A stretch of 64,000 bases of DNA. Source: Ziziphus jujuba (lineage: Eukaryota > Streptophyta > Magnoliopsida > Rosales > Rhamnaceae). The number at the start of each line of letters is the position of its first letter. Within the stretch, counting starts at the first letter, position 1. Location: contig NC_083384.1 of NCBI RefSeq assembly GCF_031755915.1, positions 31,725,001 to 31,789,000 of the forward strand, written 5' to 3'. The notes under the pieces were generated by a model that worked only from the letters and a program-made list of their open reading frames with translations, did no database searches and had not been told where the DNA came from. A program made the translations under genes and the position numbers. Below, piece by piece: positions 32,259 through 46,668 of this stretch.

Positions 32259-35200
32259 AACAAAATAAATAAATAAGCATATTTATATATATATATATAT
32301 ATATATTTACTTTTGGATATATATATTGAGAGGGAGAGATGCACGTTCAAAAATAGGCCTTTAAAAAAAGGCAGGCCCTAGGAATTAGGATTAGGCCCAT
32401 GATACATTGGCAACGTTAAAAGCCTTTAAACCTCTTGAAAAGTCTAGTTTTGTTTGGTTTTTGTGGACTTTCGTTTTCAAGAGCAAGTGGATCCGCTATA
32501 ATTTTGCTCTGTTTCCAACTTATCCTAGCGTTGTTCAAAAAACGAAAACTTATCATAGCGGAAAATACGGGGATTTGACCGAGTAAGTGCAATCATTTTG
32601 GTGTAACATGAAAATATTATATAGAAATTTTTATATACAAAAAATAAAAAATAAAAATTAATTTCGGAAAGTAAGAATTATAATAATTTAATCATTTGAA
32701 AGGATTTCCGATTTCACATCTGCATTTCAATCCAAATGCAAATAAATTTTAAAATCAACATCAAATTAGCAGAGAGGCTGCAATGCCAGTAGTTTTAAAT
32801 TTTTTGGTCAGCTACTTTTCATTATATAAATAAATATAATTGAAACAATAAAAAGAGCACCAAATGCTCTCGTCAAATATTGCCAAATTTGGAATTCAGG
32901 CTCAAAAAACGACAGGCGGATACTTGTGCAGGAAGTTCGAATCCGTCCAAGATGGCATACGTCGTATAAAACTTAAACAACACCATGCCACCCCAACCAA
33001 TAATGGTGGAACACGTGTGGCGTGCATAGGAGGATCACGTGTCGTAGGATGACGTGGTGACACCAAGTCTTGCAAGATTTTATCCCCATACAGAGTGCCG
33101 GCGGGGACAGAATCGAAGAATTAACAAATATTACCCAGAAAATAGAAGGAAAAAAAAACATAGAATTAGCAGTATGGAAAGGTGTGTTCGAAAGCTACGG
33201 GACAGCCCATAACTTTGTTATTTTCATATTAGAAATTTCTAAAAATAAATTAATAATAATGAAACAAAAAAAAAAAAAAGAAAAAAAGAAAAGACAAAGC
33301 TGTGTAAGGATGATTAGTGACAAGACACGGCGAGAGTAGCCGCCCACATGAATTTCATGTTTGTTGTTTTCGGATGTTAGAGAGAGAGAAGAGTGGTAAA
33401 TTATAGGGGAAGCATTTTCTTTTGAAAAAGCTTTTGCTTTTTACTTAATGGGCTATTTAGGTAACAGCCATCTAGTACAACTAGACCATGTACCATTAAT
33501 GAACACCTGCCAGTTAAGTGTGCCATATGTCGTTCTTTTTTGGATGTTTTTCCTTGGCCATTTAATTATATAACTCCTTCTGCCAACCTAACCAAACATT
33601 TTCTTTGCTTTCGTGGCTGGGAAAAGTTTACGCCACCATTTTTGGACTGTCACTTGTTTGCACAACAGTGTTATAAATTTTTTCAACCGTGAAATATTCT
33701 TGCAATGAGACTAATTTGTTGCTTGAGATTTTTTCTTTTATTTATTTATTTATTTTTTCCCAGAAATTCTCAATCATAGATCGTACATAGCCTTTATGAG
33801 TATAGAACTAGGGACTACAATTGTTGTACTCACAGATAGAGATATTAAAAACACACATATTTTACTGGTACCTTACAGCAATTCGGTTGAGTTAATTGAT
33901 AATTACTCATTTAATACGTGTAATTAAGTACAACTAAAATATTTTCTAGATATGGAAAATATAAAATAAAATAAGAGGACGAAATTTTCGATTAGATTGG
34001 AATCAAAGGATAAGTACATCATCAATTACTCGTTTCGTAGTGATCACGTTGTCTCTGGACGACATAGCACTCACTCCGTACTACTAGATAATGCAGGTTT
34101 ATTTTATTTTATTTTGAGTAGCTAGATAATACAAGTTGTTAAGATGAATTACCAAAAAAAAAAAAAAAAAAAGCTGTTAACATCCAACTTTGTCTTTATC
34201 TTTTGCCAAATAATTTTTTTTTTTTAGTAATGATTTTCTTTATCCTAGTTGATGAATAACAGTTAGACTTTAGTATTATTTCAAGTAACTATAAACTTAA
34301 ACTCTAAATTCATAAATATTAATTAACATTTGAAATAAACAAATTACACTTAACACTTAAGTTAAAAAATAAAAATAAAAATAAAAAACAGACTCTTAAA
34401 CATACCGATATCTAATATATATACTAATCAGAATATGGGGTCAGCCCAGCTACCCAAATCTGATCCTCTTTTGGGAAACAAGTTAACTCCCAAAATTGGT
34501 ATAGTTAATTATAAAAATATTTCCTTTTATCTGAATATTTGGATATAATTATAAAATCATCATATGTTTTATTAACTTATGATTAGTAGATTTAGAAAAA
34601 TTGAATTTCAATGTTACAACAAGTTATTTTCAAGGAAAAATAATCAAGGAGTTGGAAGTGTACTCACTTTCTATTCTGGGTGGTGGACTAGAGACAATAT
34701 TTGATTTAGAAATCTTAGTGTCGTTTTTTTAATTCAAACCACGTTGATCACGTTTAGGCTTATATAGTGGTGTGAAATCTAAAATTTTGTCTTAAGAAGA
34801 TATCTCATCGTACTCAAAAGGAAAAGAAAAACTCTAAAAGTTAACAGGTATCAATCACTTAAAAGAGAAAGCCAACTTTGATCGAATGGGCAAAACAGAG
34901 ATAATAGTTTTCTTTGATAGTAATTAAAGAGAGGGATAATGAAACCGTTATAATAGAAATAAAACGCATACTTATCAACCGTCTTGATGACATTTATGTA
35001 GTCTGACGTTATAGATTTGATTTTAATAGAAAAAAAGAGAAGGAATTTGAAAAATAAAATAATAATAATCATAATAATAAAAGCAGTGGTAATAATTTGA
35101 ATATGAAAAAAAGAAAGAAATAGAATGTAATTATTGTGATATTGTGATCAAGACGTTGAACTCCAAGTCTGCTACGGTCTGGCATAGTGATTTTGGCACC

Positions 35201-37530
35201 CTCTTCTGGAAGATAGAAGCAATGAGTCATGTGGGGCCGTCTATTTTAACTCATATACCACTCAAAAATAAAATTATATTACACACACGCGCGCACACAC
35301 ACACACAGTAGAATCAATACAGATCAACTAGCAACTATAATCCGAAAAGAACTAAATTTTTTTAACTTAGTAGAGAAAGGATGAAAGAAATATCTATGTT
35401 ATCAAGGTAATCGTATCTGCTTTGGTAGATATGCTCCTCTTGAACCTGCTTGGATCGCATTTTAACAAATAGAAGTAGATCCACAAATAATGATAGAAAA
35501 TATTTGTCACGATAGGAAAATATGGATATGTATATTTCCAAACAAATCAGTTATTATAAAATTTACAGAAACAAACATGAATTTGAAAAAAAAATTTTTC
35601 AAATAATAGATAACTGCCATTAAACTTTGTAAAATACTTTATAAAATGAGCGGAGTAGCCAAAAAATATAGCTAGAAGAGCTCTTTCAATGGCAGCATAA
35701 AAATGCGTATACCAACTCAATTCATTATTTCTGTATAGAATAAAAAAAAAATGTTTTTTGGATGGAGAAAAAAAAAAAAAGACTAAAGTTGAAAACTTTT
35801 TTTTTTTAACTTTTAGATCATATAAAAGGTAAATATTTAAATTATTAAATTTTGATCGAATTTATTTTTTTAAATAGAATTTTAATATAATACTAAATTT
35901 ATATTCTATTATTTTTAAAATTTAAAATTTTAATTTTTGATATAATTTAAAATTAATAAAACAATATCTGATATTAAAAATATTGAAATTCATTCTAATA
36001 TAAGCCTGACTTATACTTAATTACAAAATACTAAACGCATATCATTTTCCATAACAAAATGCTGACTAAAAATTTTCAGTTATAATATTAGACATGTCTA
36101 ATTTTTTAAATAAAAAAATAAGCGTGTAATTAACAGAAATTATGGTGGTACTGATACAAAAATAGAAGCCCTATAAGCAACATCATTCGCTATGTAGAAC
36201 AATAATGGTGGAATCATGGTGGGTCTACCATAGAAGAGATGCAGGAGTTGGAAAATTTAATTTTACAAAATCTCTGAATTAGCTTGTCTAATATAATCAT
36301 ATTAATTTGACCATTTTTTGTCAGTGTCTATTGCCATGCTTCTCTCGATATCGCACGCACATAATTCACATTTGCTGATTTCCGTGATTCGTTTGCTTTC
36401 TGCAAGCTTCTTGACCCTGACTTTACCGAAAGTCCATGTTTTAGATGTTCTTGCAAAGGGTTCACTTTTCACACTCTGCTCTCTTTCTCTCTCTCCCTCT
36501 CTGTGCACACTGATTTGTCCACAATTACTTGTTGGATTTGATTTTCTTAAAAGAGTTACAATGTATCCTATGTAGATAGTATCATATTTTCTTTCTAATT
36601 AATTAGAGCAAATTAAGTTGTTATTTCGACAGAAGAAAGAAGAAAGAGCTCTCAGCTCTACTGTAGAGGTCGTCCAATGTATGGTTTACTCTGTAAATTC
36701 GTCTAGTTTGGCACAAAAACATAAAAATTGAATTTAATTGAGCAATACCAACTAGCAACTTACTAAATTAATGATTAAGATAAATATTGTTTACCCCTTT
36801 ACAGCTACATCGAGAAAGTATACAAATTAACTAGCATTCGATATAATATATATGGATCAATAAATAAGATTGTTTAATTGGCTATGCATGTATTAAAAAA
36901 AAAAAAAATTATTGAATGAATTTATTTTTTTATTTTTTGGTTTAATGCATAACCAAAACACTCAATTTTTTTTTTTTTTCCTGAATAACACTCGATTCGT
37001 AACTAAAAGACGATGCACCTTACTTGGTTTCATGAATGTCCTATTGACCTCAAAGGAAATGCATAATCAAAACAAATGAAAGTTAAATGAATCTAATACA
37101 TAGATCAGATTTGACGGTGGAAGAAGTTTAGTTAGGTTCACCTTATAATTAGTACGGAGAACAGTTATAAATAGTTAAAGCTGACATTTGGTGTCATGCA
37201 CGACAAAACAAGCAAAGGGTAATAAGATCATGATTTTCTTTTGACAAGGCCTTTTATTTTTTTATTTTTTTAAACGTTCTTTTGTTATATATGCGTTAAT
37301 ATAAATAATTAAACACCAAAAGTAGACACATCTTGTATTACCAAAAAGTAAACAAATCTTAAACATATAATATAAAATAATAATTTGTAAAGATATTTAA
37401 ATACTGTAATTGAAAAATAACCCCGTACACGTGAAGGGAAACGCATCTTAACCCCGCGGTAGCAATGGAAATGACTTTGTGGAATTTTTGAAGTCAACTT
37501 TAACAAAATAGGACCTAAAGAAAAAGGAGG

Positions 37531-37561
<31 letters not shown>

Positions 37562-37695
37562 AAAAAAAGAGTGATATATGATAGCTTTCTCTGTATTGGG
37601 ACCCTGAAAGTAGACCTCAAGAGCCCACCAGATGGTACTGCATGCATAAATGAAAAACAACTAAGGATGGGTACTAAACCCGCCCATATGCCCAT
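32259..37695. other. Long intergenic region upstream of the bHLH gene
   Basis: No gene is supported. Open frames at 32864-33052 and 36318-36575 show no recognisable domain. The contents are TA repeats (32285-32306), CA repeats (35281-35306), a CT-rich patch (36478-36502) and poly-A tracts (34153-34171; 37529-37570). A cluster of ACGT-core motifs at 33011-33058 is listed separately. Confidence 0.4.
33011..33058. promoter_or_regulatory. Cluster of ABRE/G-box-like motifs
   Basis: Three ACGT-core sites lie within 48 bp: ACACGTGTGGC (33011), ATCACGTGTC (33034) and GACGTGGTG (33051). Such spacing is typical of ABA-response promoters bound by bZIP or bHLH factors. No coding gene starts nearby, so the target is unknown. 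Confidence 0.35.
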
Positions 37696-37703
37696 TATAA
37701 ATA
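37696..37703 (+). promoter_or_regulatory. TATA box of the bHLH gene
   Basis: TATAAATA is 180 bp before the start codon, implying a 5' UTR of about 150 nt. Confidence 0.6.
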
Positions 37704-37875
37704 CAAGACCATACATGAACAGATTAATGTTTCAGAACTCCTATGCACAACCTTGATTTTCCTTCTCTCTTAGCTTAATTTCTACTGTCCGGCCACTTTG
37801 CTTTTTATTGGCGTCAATTCGATTAATATTTCGCTCGCTAAATATTTTTCTTGATTTGCAAAAGGAAGAATTCCC

Positions 37876-39516
37876 ATGGAAGAGATTATGTCGTCGTGTT
37901 CATCATCCACTCTGATGTCAGCAGCTTGCCAAGAGAGTATACCACCCACAATTCAAAACCGGCTCCAATTCATTGTGAGAAGCCGGCCTGAATGGTGGGT
38001 ATACTCCATATTTTGGCAAGCTTATAAAGACAACAGTGGGCGAGTGACTTTATCATGGTGCGATGGGCATTTCAGGGGCAACAACAAAGACAAATCAGCA
38101 GCAGGGCATGCAACGATGAACAGAGCAGTGAACGAGCAGCAGAGCAAATTTGGGGGTGTGGATTTGGAGAGGAAGCAGAGAGTGATGTTCAGCGGAGAAT
38201 TAGTTGAATCTCTTTTCGAAGAGAACGTGGATGTTGAGAGATTGGAAGACAGTGGCGGCGGCGACCACGTCACCGACTCCGAATGGTTCTACACCGTCTC
38301 CGTAACGCAGTCATTCGGCGTGGGCTCTGGGATTCTTGGGCGGGCTTTTAGCTCTCGAGCGTTTGTCTGGTTGGCGGGAGCCCATCAGCTTCAACTCTAC
38401 GATTGCGACAGAGTTAAAGAAGCTCGCATGCATGGGATTCAAACTCTGGTTTGCATAGCCACTCCATGTGGGGTAATCGAATTGGGGTCTTGTTTCACCA
38501 TCAAAGAAGACTGGAGTTTGATTCAACTCACCAAATCTCTGTTTGGTAATTCCGACATTAATGCTGCAAACCCACCAAAACGTGTTGGTCTGGACCTTCA
38601 TACCAATAGTCTTAATCTTGCTCCATTCCTTGAAATTGGGACCGGGAGGGATCATTCCGGAGTCATTGACCAGAAGGAGCCCACCATCATGCTCCATCAT
38701 CATCGTCATGCCCATAACCTGCTTGAAAACGGAATTACAAAGAAAGAAGCAGCCTCCGCGGGAGTTATTAATATTAATCCTGCTGCTGCCGTTGGAGGTG
38801 GTGGTGGTGGTTCCTCATCGGACTCAGGACCTTCTGATTCCGATGGGAATTTCGCATCTCCGACCCGCGCCGCGGCGGACAATGACAACAACCGGCTTAA
38901 GAAGAGGGGGAGAAAACCGGTAGCGTGCGGCAGGGAATCGCCAATCAACCATGTGGAAGCGGAGAGGCAGCGTCGTGAGAAGCTCAACAACCGATTCTAC
39001 GCTCTGCGCTCAGTGGTTCCGAATGTGTCCAAAATGGACAAAGCTTCATTGCTAAACGATGCGGTGATTTACATAAAAGAGCTCAAGGACAAGATCAAGC
39101 AGTTGGAAACAAAACTTGAACAACAAGCTGCTCCTGCTGCAGCAGTAGCATCATCCCAAATCCAAATCCAAATGGGTAGTGGTACCAGTGGAGTTGTTGA
39201 TAACAGATCATCCTTGTGGCTGCCACCGCCCTTCTCGAGCAGCAGCTGCAGGTCGTCTTCGGAAACCAATTCGTTAATGGAGGTGGACGTGAGGATCGTA
39301 GGGTCGGAAGCCATGATCAGAGTTCAGTGCCCTGACGTCAATTATCCATCTGCTAGATTGATGAACGCTCTCAGAGACCTCGAATTCCAAATCTACCACG
39401 TTAGCATTTCAAGCGTCAAGGACTTGATGCTCCATGATGTCGTCGTAAGAGTTCCTATGGGATTCACTTGTGAGGAAGCCATGAGAAATGCCATTCTCCG
39501 ACTTCTTCACAATTAA
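37876..39516 (+). CDS. BHLH14: bHLH transcription factor, MYC subfamily (bHLH14-like)
   Basis: An intronless gene of 546 codons. Plant MYC-type bHLH factors are nuclear and bind G-box DNA. The subgroup with MYC2/3/4, bHLH14 and JAM proteins acts in jasmonate signalling through contact with JAZ repressors and MED25. Visible parts: a bHLH-MYC_N domain starting [20 protein letters not shown] (29-48); the JAZ-interacting stretch around 146-200 ([29 protein letters not shown]); an acidic/Ser-rich linker (305-340); a basic RLKKRGRKP segment; and the bHLH at about 356-405 with His359-Glu363-Arg367 for G-box contact, then a leucine-zipper-like helix. An ACT-like C-terminal region follows at about 475-546. 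The short length and MEEI start favour bHLH14 over MYC2. Activator or repressor behaviour cannot be read from sequence. Confidence 0.9.
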   Translation: MEEIMSSCSSSTLMSAACQESIPPTIQNRLQFIVRSRPEWWVYSIFWQAYKDNSGRVTLSWCDGHFRGNNKDKSAAGHATMNRAVNEQQSKFGGVDLERKQRVMFSGELVESLFEENVDVERLEDSGGGDHVTDSEWFYTVSVTQSFGVGSGILGRAFSSRAFVWLAGAHQLQLYDCDRVKEARMHGIQTLVCIATPCGVIELGSCFTIKEDWSLIQLTKSLFGNSDINAANPPKRVGLDLHTNSLNLAPFLEIGTGRDHSGVIDQKEPTIMLHHHRHAHNLLENGITKKEAASAGVININPAAAVGGGGGGSSSDSGPSDSDGNFASPTRAAADNDNNRLKKRGRKPVACGRESPINHVEAERQRREKLNNRFYALRSVVPNVSKMDKASLLNDAVIYIKELKDKIKQLETKLEQQAAPAAAVASSQIQIQMGSGTSGVVDNRSSLWLPPPFSSSSCRSSSETNSLMEVDVRIVGSEAMIRVQCPDVNYPSARLMNALRDLEFQIYHVSISSVKDLMLHDVVVRVPMGFTCEEAMRNAILRLLHN

Positions 39517-39540
39517 ATATAATCATCATCACCTTCGTGT

Positions 39541-39577
<37 letters not shown>

Positions 39578-42500
39578 CAATCACATTGCTAGATGATGAT
39601 ATCAATATTGGCCATCGTATTATCATTTCTCATTCTCCTCCTAATTTTCTGTAATTAAGAGTACTTGTTTCTTTTATGATATGATATGGAGATTTGATTA
39701 GGTGCTTTAATCCAGAATAAGGACGGATTGAGCAAATTAATATTTGCAGCTTTTTGTGCAATTCATGTAAAAGTTTGTTAATTTCCTTGTGCCAAAAAAA
39801 AAGAAAAAAGAAAAAAAAAATCCTGCTCGAAAACGAACACATGAAAGATAATGTCGTTTTTTTTTTTGCTTGAATAAAAGATAATGTCGTTGTACTTTTG
39901 TCCATCCTTCTATTATATATAATATGATCTTTCAGAAAGTGCTTAGTTTGTCGCAGCATATCTATCAAGGAACATATACAATCAAACGTTTGTGATGCGA
40001 GAATATGTACATTTTTTTGGGAAATCAAAACCTTATTGGATCAAACTTATGTTCATGTTTCTTAATTAATTTTATATACTTTTTCAAACACTTAGAGATC
40101 AACGTCATCTGCTAATTCATGTATTGCTTTTCCTTAATTGGCCCGCAAAGTCTGTCAAAAACAAATTAAAAAAGAAAAATGTGAGTGAAAAAGAAAAAGT
40201 ACACTCTAATTAATTAATTAATTATTAACCACTTGCACCGATGACTTGATGATAATCACCATACATATATATATATATATATATATATTTATATGATTTG
40301 ATAATCTATGCCATAATTAATTATGGAAGAAAGCTAAACATGCTTAAATACTTCATGCGGGCGCACGATATGAAATAGCTCATAAATTGGCTATTTGTAA
40401 ATTATTAAGTTCTTTCTTTTTTCTTTTTCTTTTTTTTCCTTTTAATTTTGTATAAAATTTTAAAATTTGTTTGACATAAGATTCATTTCTGGGAATTGTT
40501 TTGACAATGACCAAAACAAAGAATAGATTTATACTTAAGTTTCACTGGCTTGTTTTATGGGTTTGAAATAAAGAAGTACTCCTTTAATTAATTAATTTAT
40601 GAAATAATAATTTATAATATTACTTAGGTGAAAACTAGTGGTGCTAATTGTCAAACTAATCTCCAACTCTTATTTTCTAAGAAAGAGATTTTATATATTT
40701 TATATACACTCATTGTCACGAATGTCTAGTATTTTCATCTTTCATATTGAACAGATATGTTCATATCATGTGGATCTCATGTCAATCTCATTTTGGATTC
40801 ATGTAAACTTGATCGTCTACAAAGAACACTCACAGCCGAAGCAAGAACATATGGAATAAAATTTGAATGTCAATAATAATACAAAGACGGAGGAAAGCAA
40901 AAAAAAAAGTTATTTTTATTTTTATTTGTTTGTTTTGTTTTGTCGTTATCATGCAATCTAGCTAAACTTGTTAATTAAAATACAAGGTATATGCACAAAC
41001 ATATTGAATCCTTGTTCCCAATCAGCTTTCTATAGAAGTCATTAAATGTTAAAATAAATTTTATTTCGATAAAAATATAGATATATGATTGATATAGAGC
41101 TTGAAAAGAGTTTTTTAAAAAAGAAAAGTTGATGAAGAAAAAGATAACGTGTAAGAAATTAACCAATCTTTTTTTTTTTCCTTAATAAACCAATCATTAC
41201 TAGTATAATATGAAATTATTCAAGTTCATTTTATGGTGATGATGAACTCTAAATCTTTTCTTTTCTGAAAGCAAAATTCTATACATTGATATACCATTAT
41301 TTGAATATGAAGATATTTTCTTTTAAAAATCTAATTAAGTAGATTCCATATTTGTATACAATTCAGGCATAAAAATGGAACACCATGTAGGAGGCAAAAA
41401 TTATGTATAATATAATAATATATAACAAGTAATGATGGATAAAAAAATAACTTTGTCTTTGAGTTTTATTATTTGTTACCATTATTAACGACCACCATTT
41501 TATATAACAAATTATAATTAGAATATTTAATTTTATTATTTTTTATATTAAAATTTTAAAAATAATTTTTTAATAATAAATATTTAAATTAACATTTCGC
41601 ATATAATATATATATATATATATTTTATCGAATTTTCTTTTTCCCCTCTTTAGCATTATTAAATAATTTATTTATCAATTAATCCGAAATTTTAGCTTGG
41701 CATGGGCTGCACGCAGTGATGTAGCTGCTATATGATGGAATGAAAAAGGATTTTAAGGATTGGGCTTTTCTCAAGTGTATGGGACCTCCTATGTGGTGGG
41801 CCTTATTTCAACAGAGACTGGAAGTGGAATGTGCCAGATTTTTTCTTTGTTTTTTAGTTTAATTGTAAGCGAAAAACACGTGTGACATAAGTATAAAAGT
41901 TTTCTATCTCAAGATTGTCATAGTGATGGTACGAAAAATGGTAATGACAATTAATTCGGTACATTGAACATTGTCTAAAAGATATTTATACGTTTATTCC
42001 AATGATAGAACACTCGAAATTACACCTCCAAGTTTAAAGAACCCTGAAGTTTGGTTTTTGTGAAATCCCCTTTTTAATTGTAATGACTAGTGTTGACCCA
42101 AAAAAAAAAAAAAAAAAAAATTGCTTAAAAGTATCCATTTTTTATTTTTTGGTGAAAAAGAAAAACAGCTAGGATCAACTTTATATATGTGATTCAGTTT
42201 TCGGTTATATATCATATAACTATATGAAATGAAATCCTTTTTTAATTGGCAACGTACTACTGTAACTTTACATCAAAATCTTCTAATAGTAAGAAGAATT
42301 AAAAAATTTTTAAAAAAAATAAAAATTGAAGGACCACAATAATTACAATTCCAGACCAAGGCCCATTTTATCGCCAAAATAAAAGGAAAAAGAGACCAAG
42401 ACCCATGACTCGGGACCATGAAAAAACCATGGCTTTATGTACAACTGTATACATTGCACAACGTGATTTATGCTTTTTATTTTCAAATTTTTTTCACAAG

Positions 42501-45500
42501 GCTTTTGTTAAACAATATGCCCTTCATCAGCATGAAATTGAAGATGAAAGACCCAGTACAGAGGATGTCGCATGGTGATTTATTTTCATTGAAGTTTTTC
42601 TACGACCACTCTTTGGACCCAAAATTATTGCTGCATTAGAATTTGTGTGTATATCAGTCAGTAACATATATGTGTTAGTATTGGAAGTAACAAATGGATC
42701 GCTCTTTTTTTTTTTTTTTGGGTAAAATATAAATGGATCGCTTTTTTAAGTAAAGGTAGCAATAGTTAGGTTATTTTCTTTCACCAAGCCTTCCCGAACA
42801 CCAGTCCTCTGGACAAAAACCACTGTACATATTATTTTGTAGATAAATATATATCACATCATTTGGTTAGTCAACAGCCAAAACTTGTCTGTATATGTAT
42901 TAAGAATATTTATATATATTGTATTTCACCCATTTAAAAAAAAAAAAAAGAAAAAAAGAAAAAAAAGAAAGAACATGTCTTAGATACTAATGTAAAATAA
43001 AATAAAAAAATAACGATAATAATAAATCAATGTCTTAAATGCTTATTTTGGTCAATGCCTTAAGGAATTGAATTCAAATAGACCTAGTAAAGCTTTAGAG
43101 AATGAGGAAAACAGGTATTAAATCTGTATTGCTACATGTATTTTAAAAGTTTTTATATACAAATGTCCTTCCAAGAAGAATCCAAAACTAATTTGGTGTT
43201 ATGTAAAACGCTGTATATATATATATACACTTTAAATTATAATGAAAGTTACATTGTCCATAATTTGGTGCATGCCATTTAGAACTAGGTAGGGGCCATT
43301 ATAAAGATTCAATAATATTTTTCTTGTATTCCCTTGCATTTAAATGTTTAATGACTATAATATAAATACAAAAAAATGCAGTTGAAAATGCATCTAAAGG
43401 TTCTTTTATATATACATATATATAATTCAATTATAATAAGCATCTCCAACAATTTATAAAGACAAACATTCAATACCTAACCAATAGAGCGACAAGAAAA
43501 GACATGTTTATTATATTTAGACTCTGATAGGCATTAGGCAATCGAACGATGACGATTAGTATTAACTGATACGTTATGTATAGTGCAACCTAACCAAAAC
43601 TTAGTAGCAATTTAAAACATCTCATAAGCTAGCGCAAAAGATCAACCAAAAAAAAAAAAAAAGGGACATGTGAAAACAATATTTTACATTAAGTGCTGTT
43701 TCCTACCACCAAACCCCCAAAAGAAAGAAATATGCTTAACCAGCCCATACCATAATTCAAAGGGAAACTCCCTTTAAATTTTTTAAGTTTGAAATATGCA
43801 ATGGAAATTGCTAATGCCAGATTGCACAGAGCTTGAGGTTGGACAAGTATGAACTCTCTGACTCAATTTTAGTTGTAGTCTTCAAACTAGAGTTTCAAAT
43901 CCCATATGGTGTTCTAGGATATACACATTAATGACTGAAATGGTAAAAAAGTAGCAAGCTATCCACCGGCAAGATGCAGGATTCTAGTGGCATCTGATGC
44001 TGATCTGATCAGACCCAAATTAATCACAGTGGGACCCATTGATGTAGAAGGTTTTGAAATAGAATGGACTTGGTGTTAGATGGGTTTGATGGGAGGTGCA
44101 TTGAAACTTCAGATGCCATGTGTCAGAACATGTGCTTGGCGGTACTTCCATTAACACTATTATGTATATAGAAAATTTATAAATTTTAGTCCAAAATTTT
44201 TCTTAGCAATATTAAAAATAATCACACTAAGTTTGCCAAAAGAAGGAAACAAAGTTAAATTTATGTGTTGGGAGGAAGGCCCCGGGGGGGGGGGGGGGGG
44301 TGTTAGTGGATTGGGGTGTGATTGAGGATTAATATTGGCCATGAAAAATTTTTGGATAGGACTAACTAGGAGAAGGGATGGATTCAAAGCATGCAACATG
44401 CAAACGAACAAATTCGTTGATGATGTCAAGAAACTTTTCGAACGCTTCCAAGTCTTAATTTGGTTGGAATTATATGCAAAGTTTCTAATGGAAGCCACAT
44501 GTGCAAAGTTTCTTATGGAAGCCACAATCAAATATTGAAGTGCATGTGTAAATCTTTTATTTTTTCTCCTTTCTTTTTTCGTGGGTGAAAAGGACACATA
44601 TATCGTTACCCTAAAAAATATGTAGTTTTCTTGCATATATTTAGCTAATATAGTGTCGTAAATAATTGAAAATATGAAGCTCGTGCTCCAATATTGGTCT
44701 TTGGACTCTCAAATTTTGAACCCAATTTTGTCCAATTGGGTTCAAGTACTCTAACTTGCATATACACGAGAGAAATGAATGACAATTCATTCACTAGACA
44801 TTTCGTCAAAGAGAAGACCAGTGAGGAATTCACCAAAAAGAAAAAGGAAAAAAAAAAAAAAGAAAAAAAAAAAAGTAAAGACCTGTGAGCAACAATGATA
44901 GGTCTGATTCATGGGGCAGGAATAATTAATTAAATTGACGTAATTTGTTATACGTAGAAGAAGTTATCAATAAATAATTGCCTCTAAAATAAATAATTGC
45001 CTCTAAAAAGTAGGAAAAATTAATAGAAACTGCTCAGAGAAAGAAGTAGAAGAAAAACAAGCAGCTAAGTCCTCTTGTATCTCATTTATGCCGCACCGCC
45101 TCTTATGAATCTACGTCCTCGAGTGTGGACCATGTGTGTATGTGTGTATATATGTATATGAACCTGCATGTTTAATTAATTGTTTGTTCTTTCTTTACAC
45201 GTTATATGGTGAAAATCCTTTGTTTCATTTATGCAAATCAAGCGAAAAGTGGAACTTCAAAGATTATTTGACAAAACAAAATTTGGTTTTTTTTTTTTTT
45301 TTTTTTTGAAATAACAACATTTGCATCTTTATGAAAGCTTTAAATTAATAATATTCCGTGCGAGTTTTAAAAACTTAATATAGTAATATATTCACTTTTT
45401 ATAGCTTCAAATTGATATTGAACATACATTTCAAAGCCTAACAAGTAATATACCTTGAGTATTGATAATTTGCACATTGAAATAGCTAGCTAGCTAGCTA

Positions 45501-45813
45501 GCTGATTGCCTAGGTAATAATAATTCCTTCGCATTAAAAAAGAAGAAGAAAAAAAGTAAGCAAAAAAATAGAAAGTTGCCAACTTTAGGCTATATATATA
45601 TATATATATATATATATTTTACCCACTTCATGGGATTGGAAAGACATTATATGACTTGACTCTAGACGGACCTCCGGTGCTTCAAAAACAATTTTCCACA
45701 CTATATATATATTTTTTATATTTTTGGTAAGAAGAAGAAGAAGAATAGATGATTTTTCTTTTCTTTTTTTTTTGGGGGGGTGAATAAGAAGAATAGGTCT
45801 TAAACATAAAAGA
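39517..45813. other. Intergenic spacer between the bHLH and BODYGUARD genes
   Basis: No gene is supported in 6.3 kb. It contains TA microsatellites (39541-39577; 40266-40290; 45593-45617), poly-A and poly-T tracts, GCTAGCTAGC-type repeats at 45486-45503 and a G-run at 44284-44300. Open frames at 42418-42639 and 44335-44538 lack recognisable motifs. Confidence 0.4.
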
Positions 45814-46626
45814 TCATGATGATGAGGATGAATTGGTCCAAATCTCCTCGAGCTCCCTAGCAAAGGCTTTTTGCCTGCCAACGACGATAGTGATGTGGTC
45901 CTTGTTGTCGATGACTTTGACACGAGCCCTTGGAACTCTCGACTGGAGATTGTAGCTACATTCTAATGGAATAAGTTCATCGTCCTTGCCATGAAACACA
46001 TTCACGCTGCAATTAAGCTGTTCTCTTACTGCTTCCAAATATGCATCCATTTTCCCTGCTGTCCCAAATATTACGTTGTGCAGTGTGTGCCACGCTGCGT
46101 TGTGGGTGTGGCAGAAAAACCCTTCTAGCAAGAACGTCCTCATCCTGCACGTATTATTATTATTATTATTATTTTCACACATTGTTATTATATAAATTCA
46201 AGTCAATAATCAGATGGTAGATAGGAGTCACTATCCAAGAGCATAATTAGAGCCTTTTTTTAAAATTTTTTTTTTAAGAAAAAGAAAATGGAACATATAT
46301 TAATTTTTGGAGTAGAAAAAATTGACGAGCAGCATCATATTCATAGGCTAGCAGAGTAACAATAAATGAAAAATAAAGAAAATAGAATTTAAGAGAAGCA
46401 CTTATAGTACGTGTCTCGGTAGATTGCAACTATACTCTGAACGATATTTGACCCAAGTCCCTCAAGGAACGGAGAAGAATTGGCATATTAATTAATGCCA
46501 AGTACCCAACCCAACCTCTTTTTCTCCAATTTAATTCAATTCCTCAACCTACCCCTATCTTCTATATTTCTTTTCCATTTGGGTTTTAGCAATCACTCGT
46601 TTCTCTTTCTCCTTTTTATTTTTATT

Positions 46627-46668
<42 letters not shown>

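Noticed and set aside
32864..33339. Short plus-strand frames (62 and 89 codons) as a small gene near the ABRE cluster
   Set aside because: No motif, a poly-Lys end from an A-tract, and no convincing promoter or splice sites. A non-coding transcript remains possible.
36302..36575. Frames on both strands over a CT-rich patch
   Set aside because: Open because of simple sequence; no domain was recognised on either strand.
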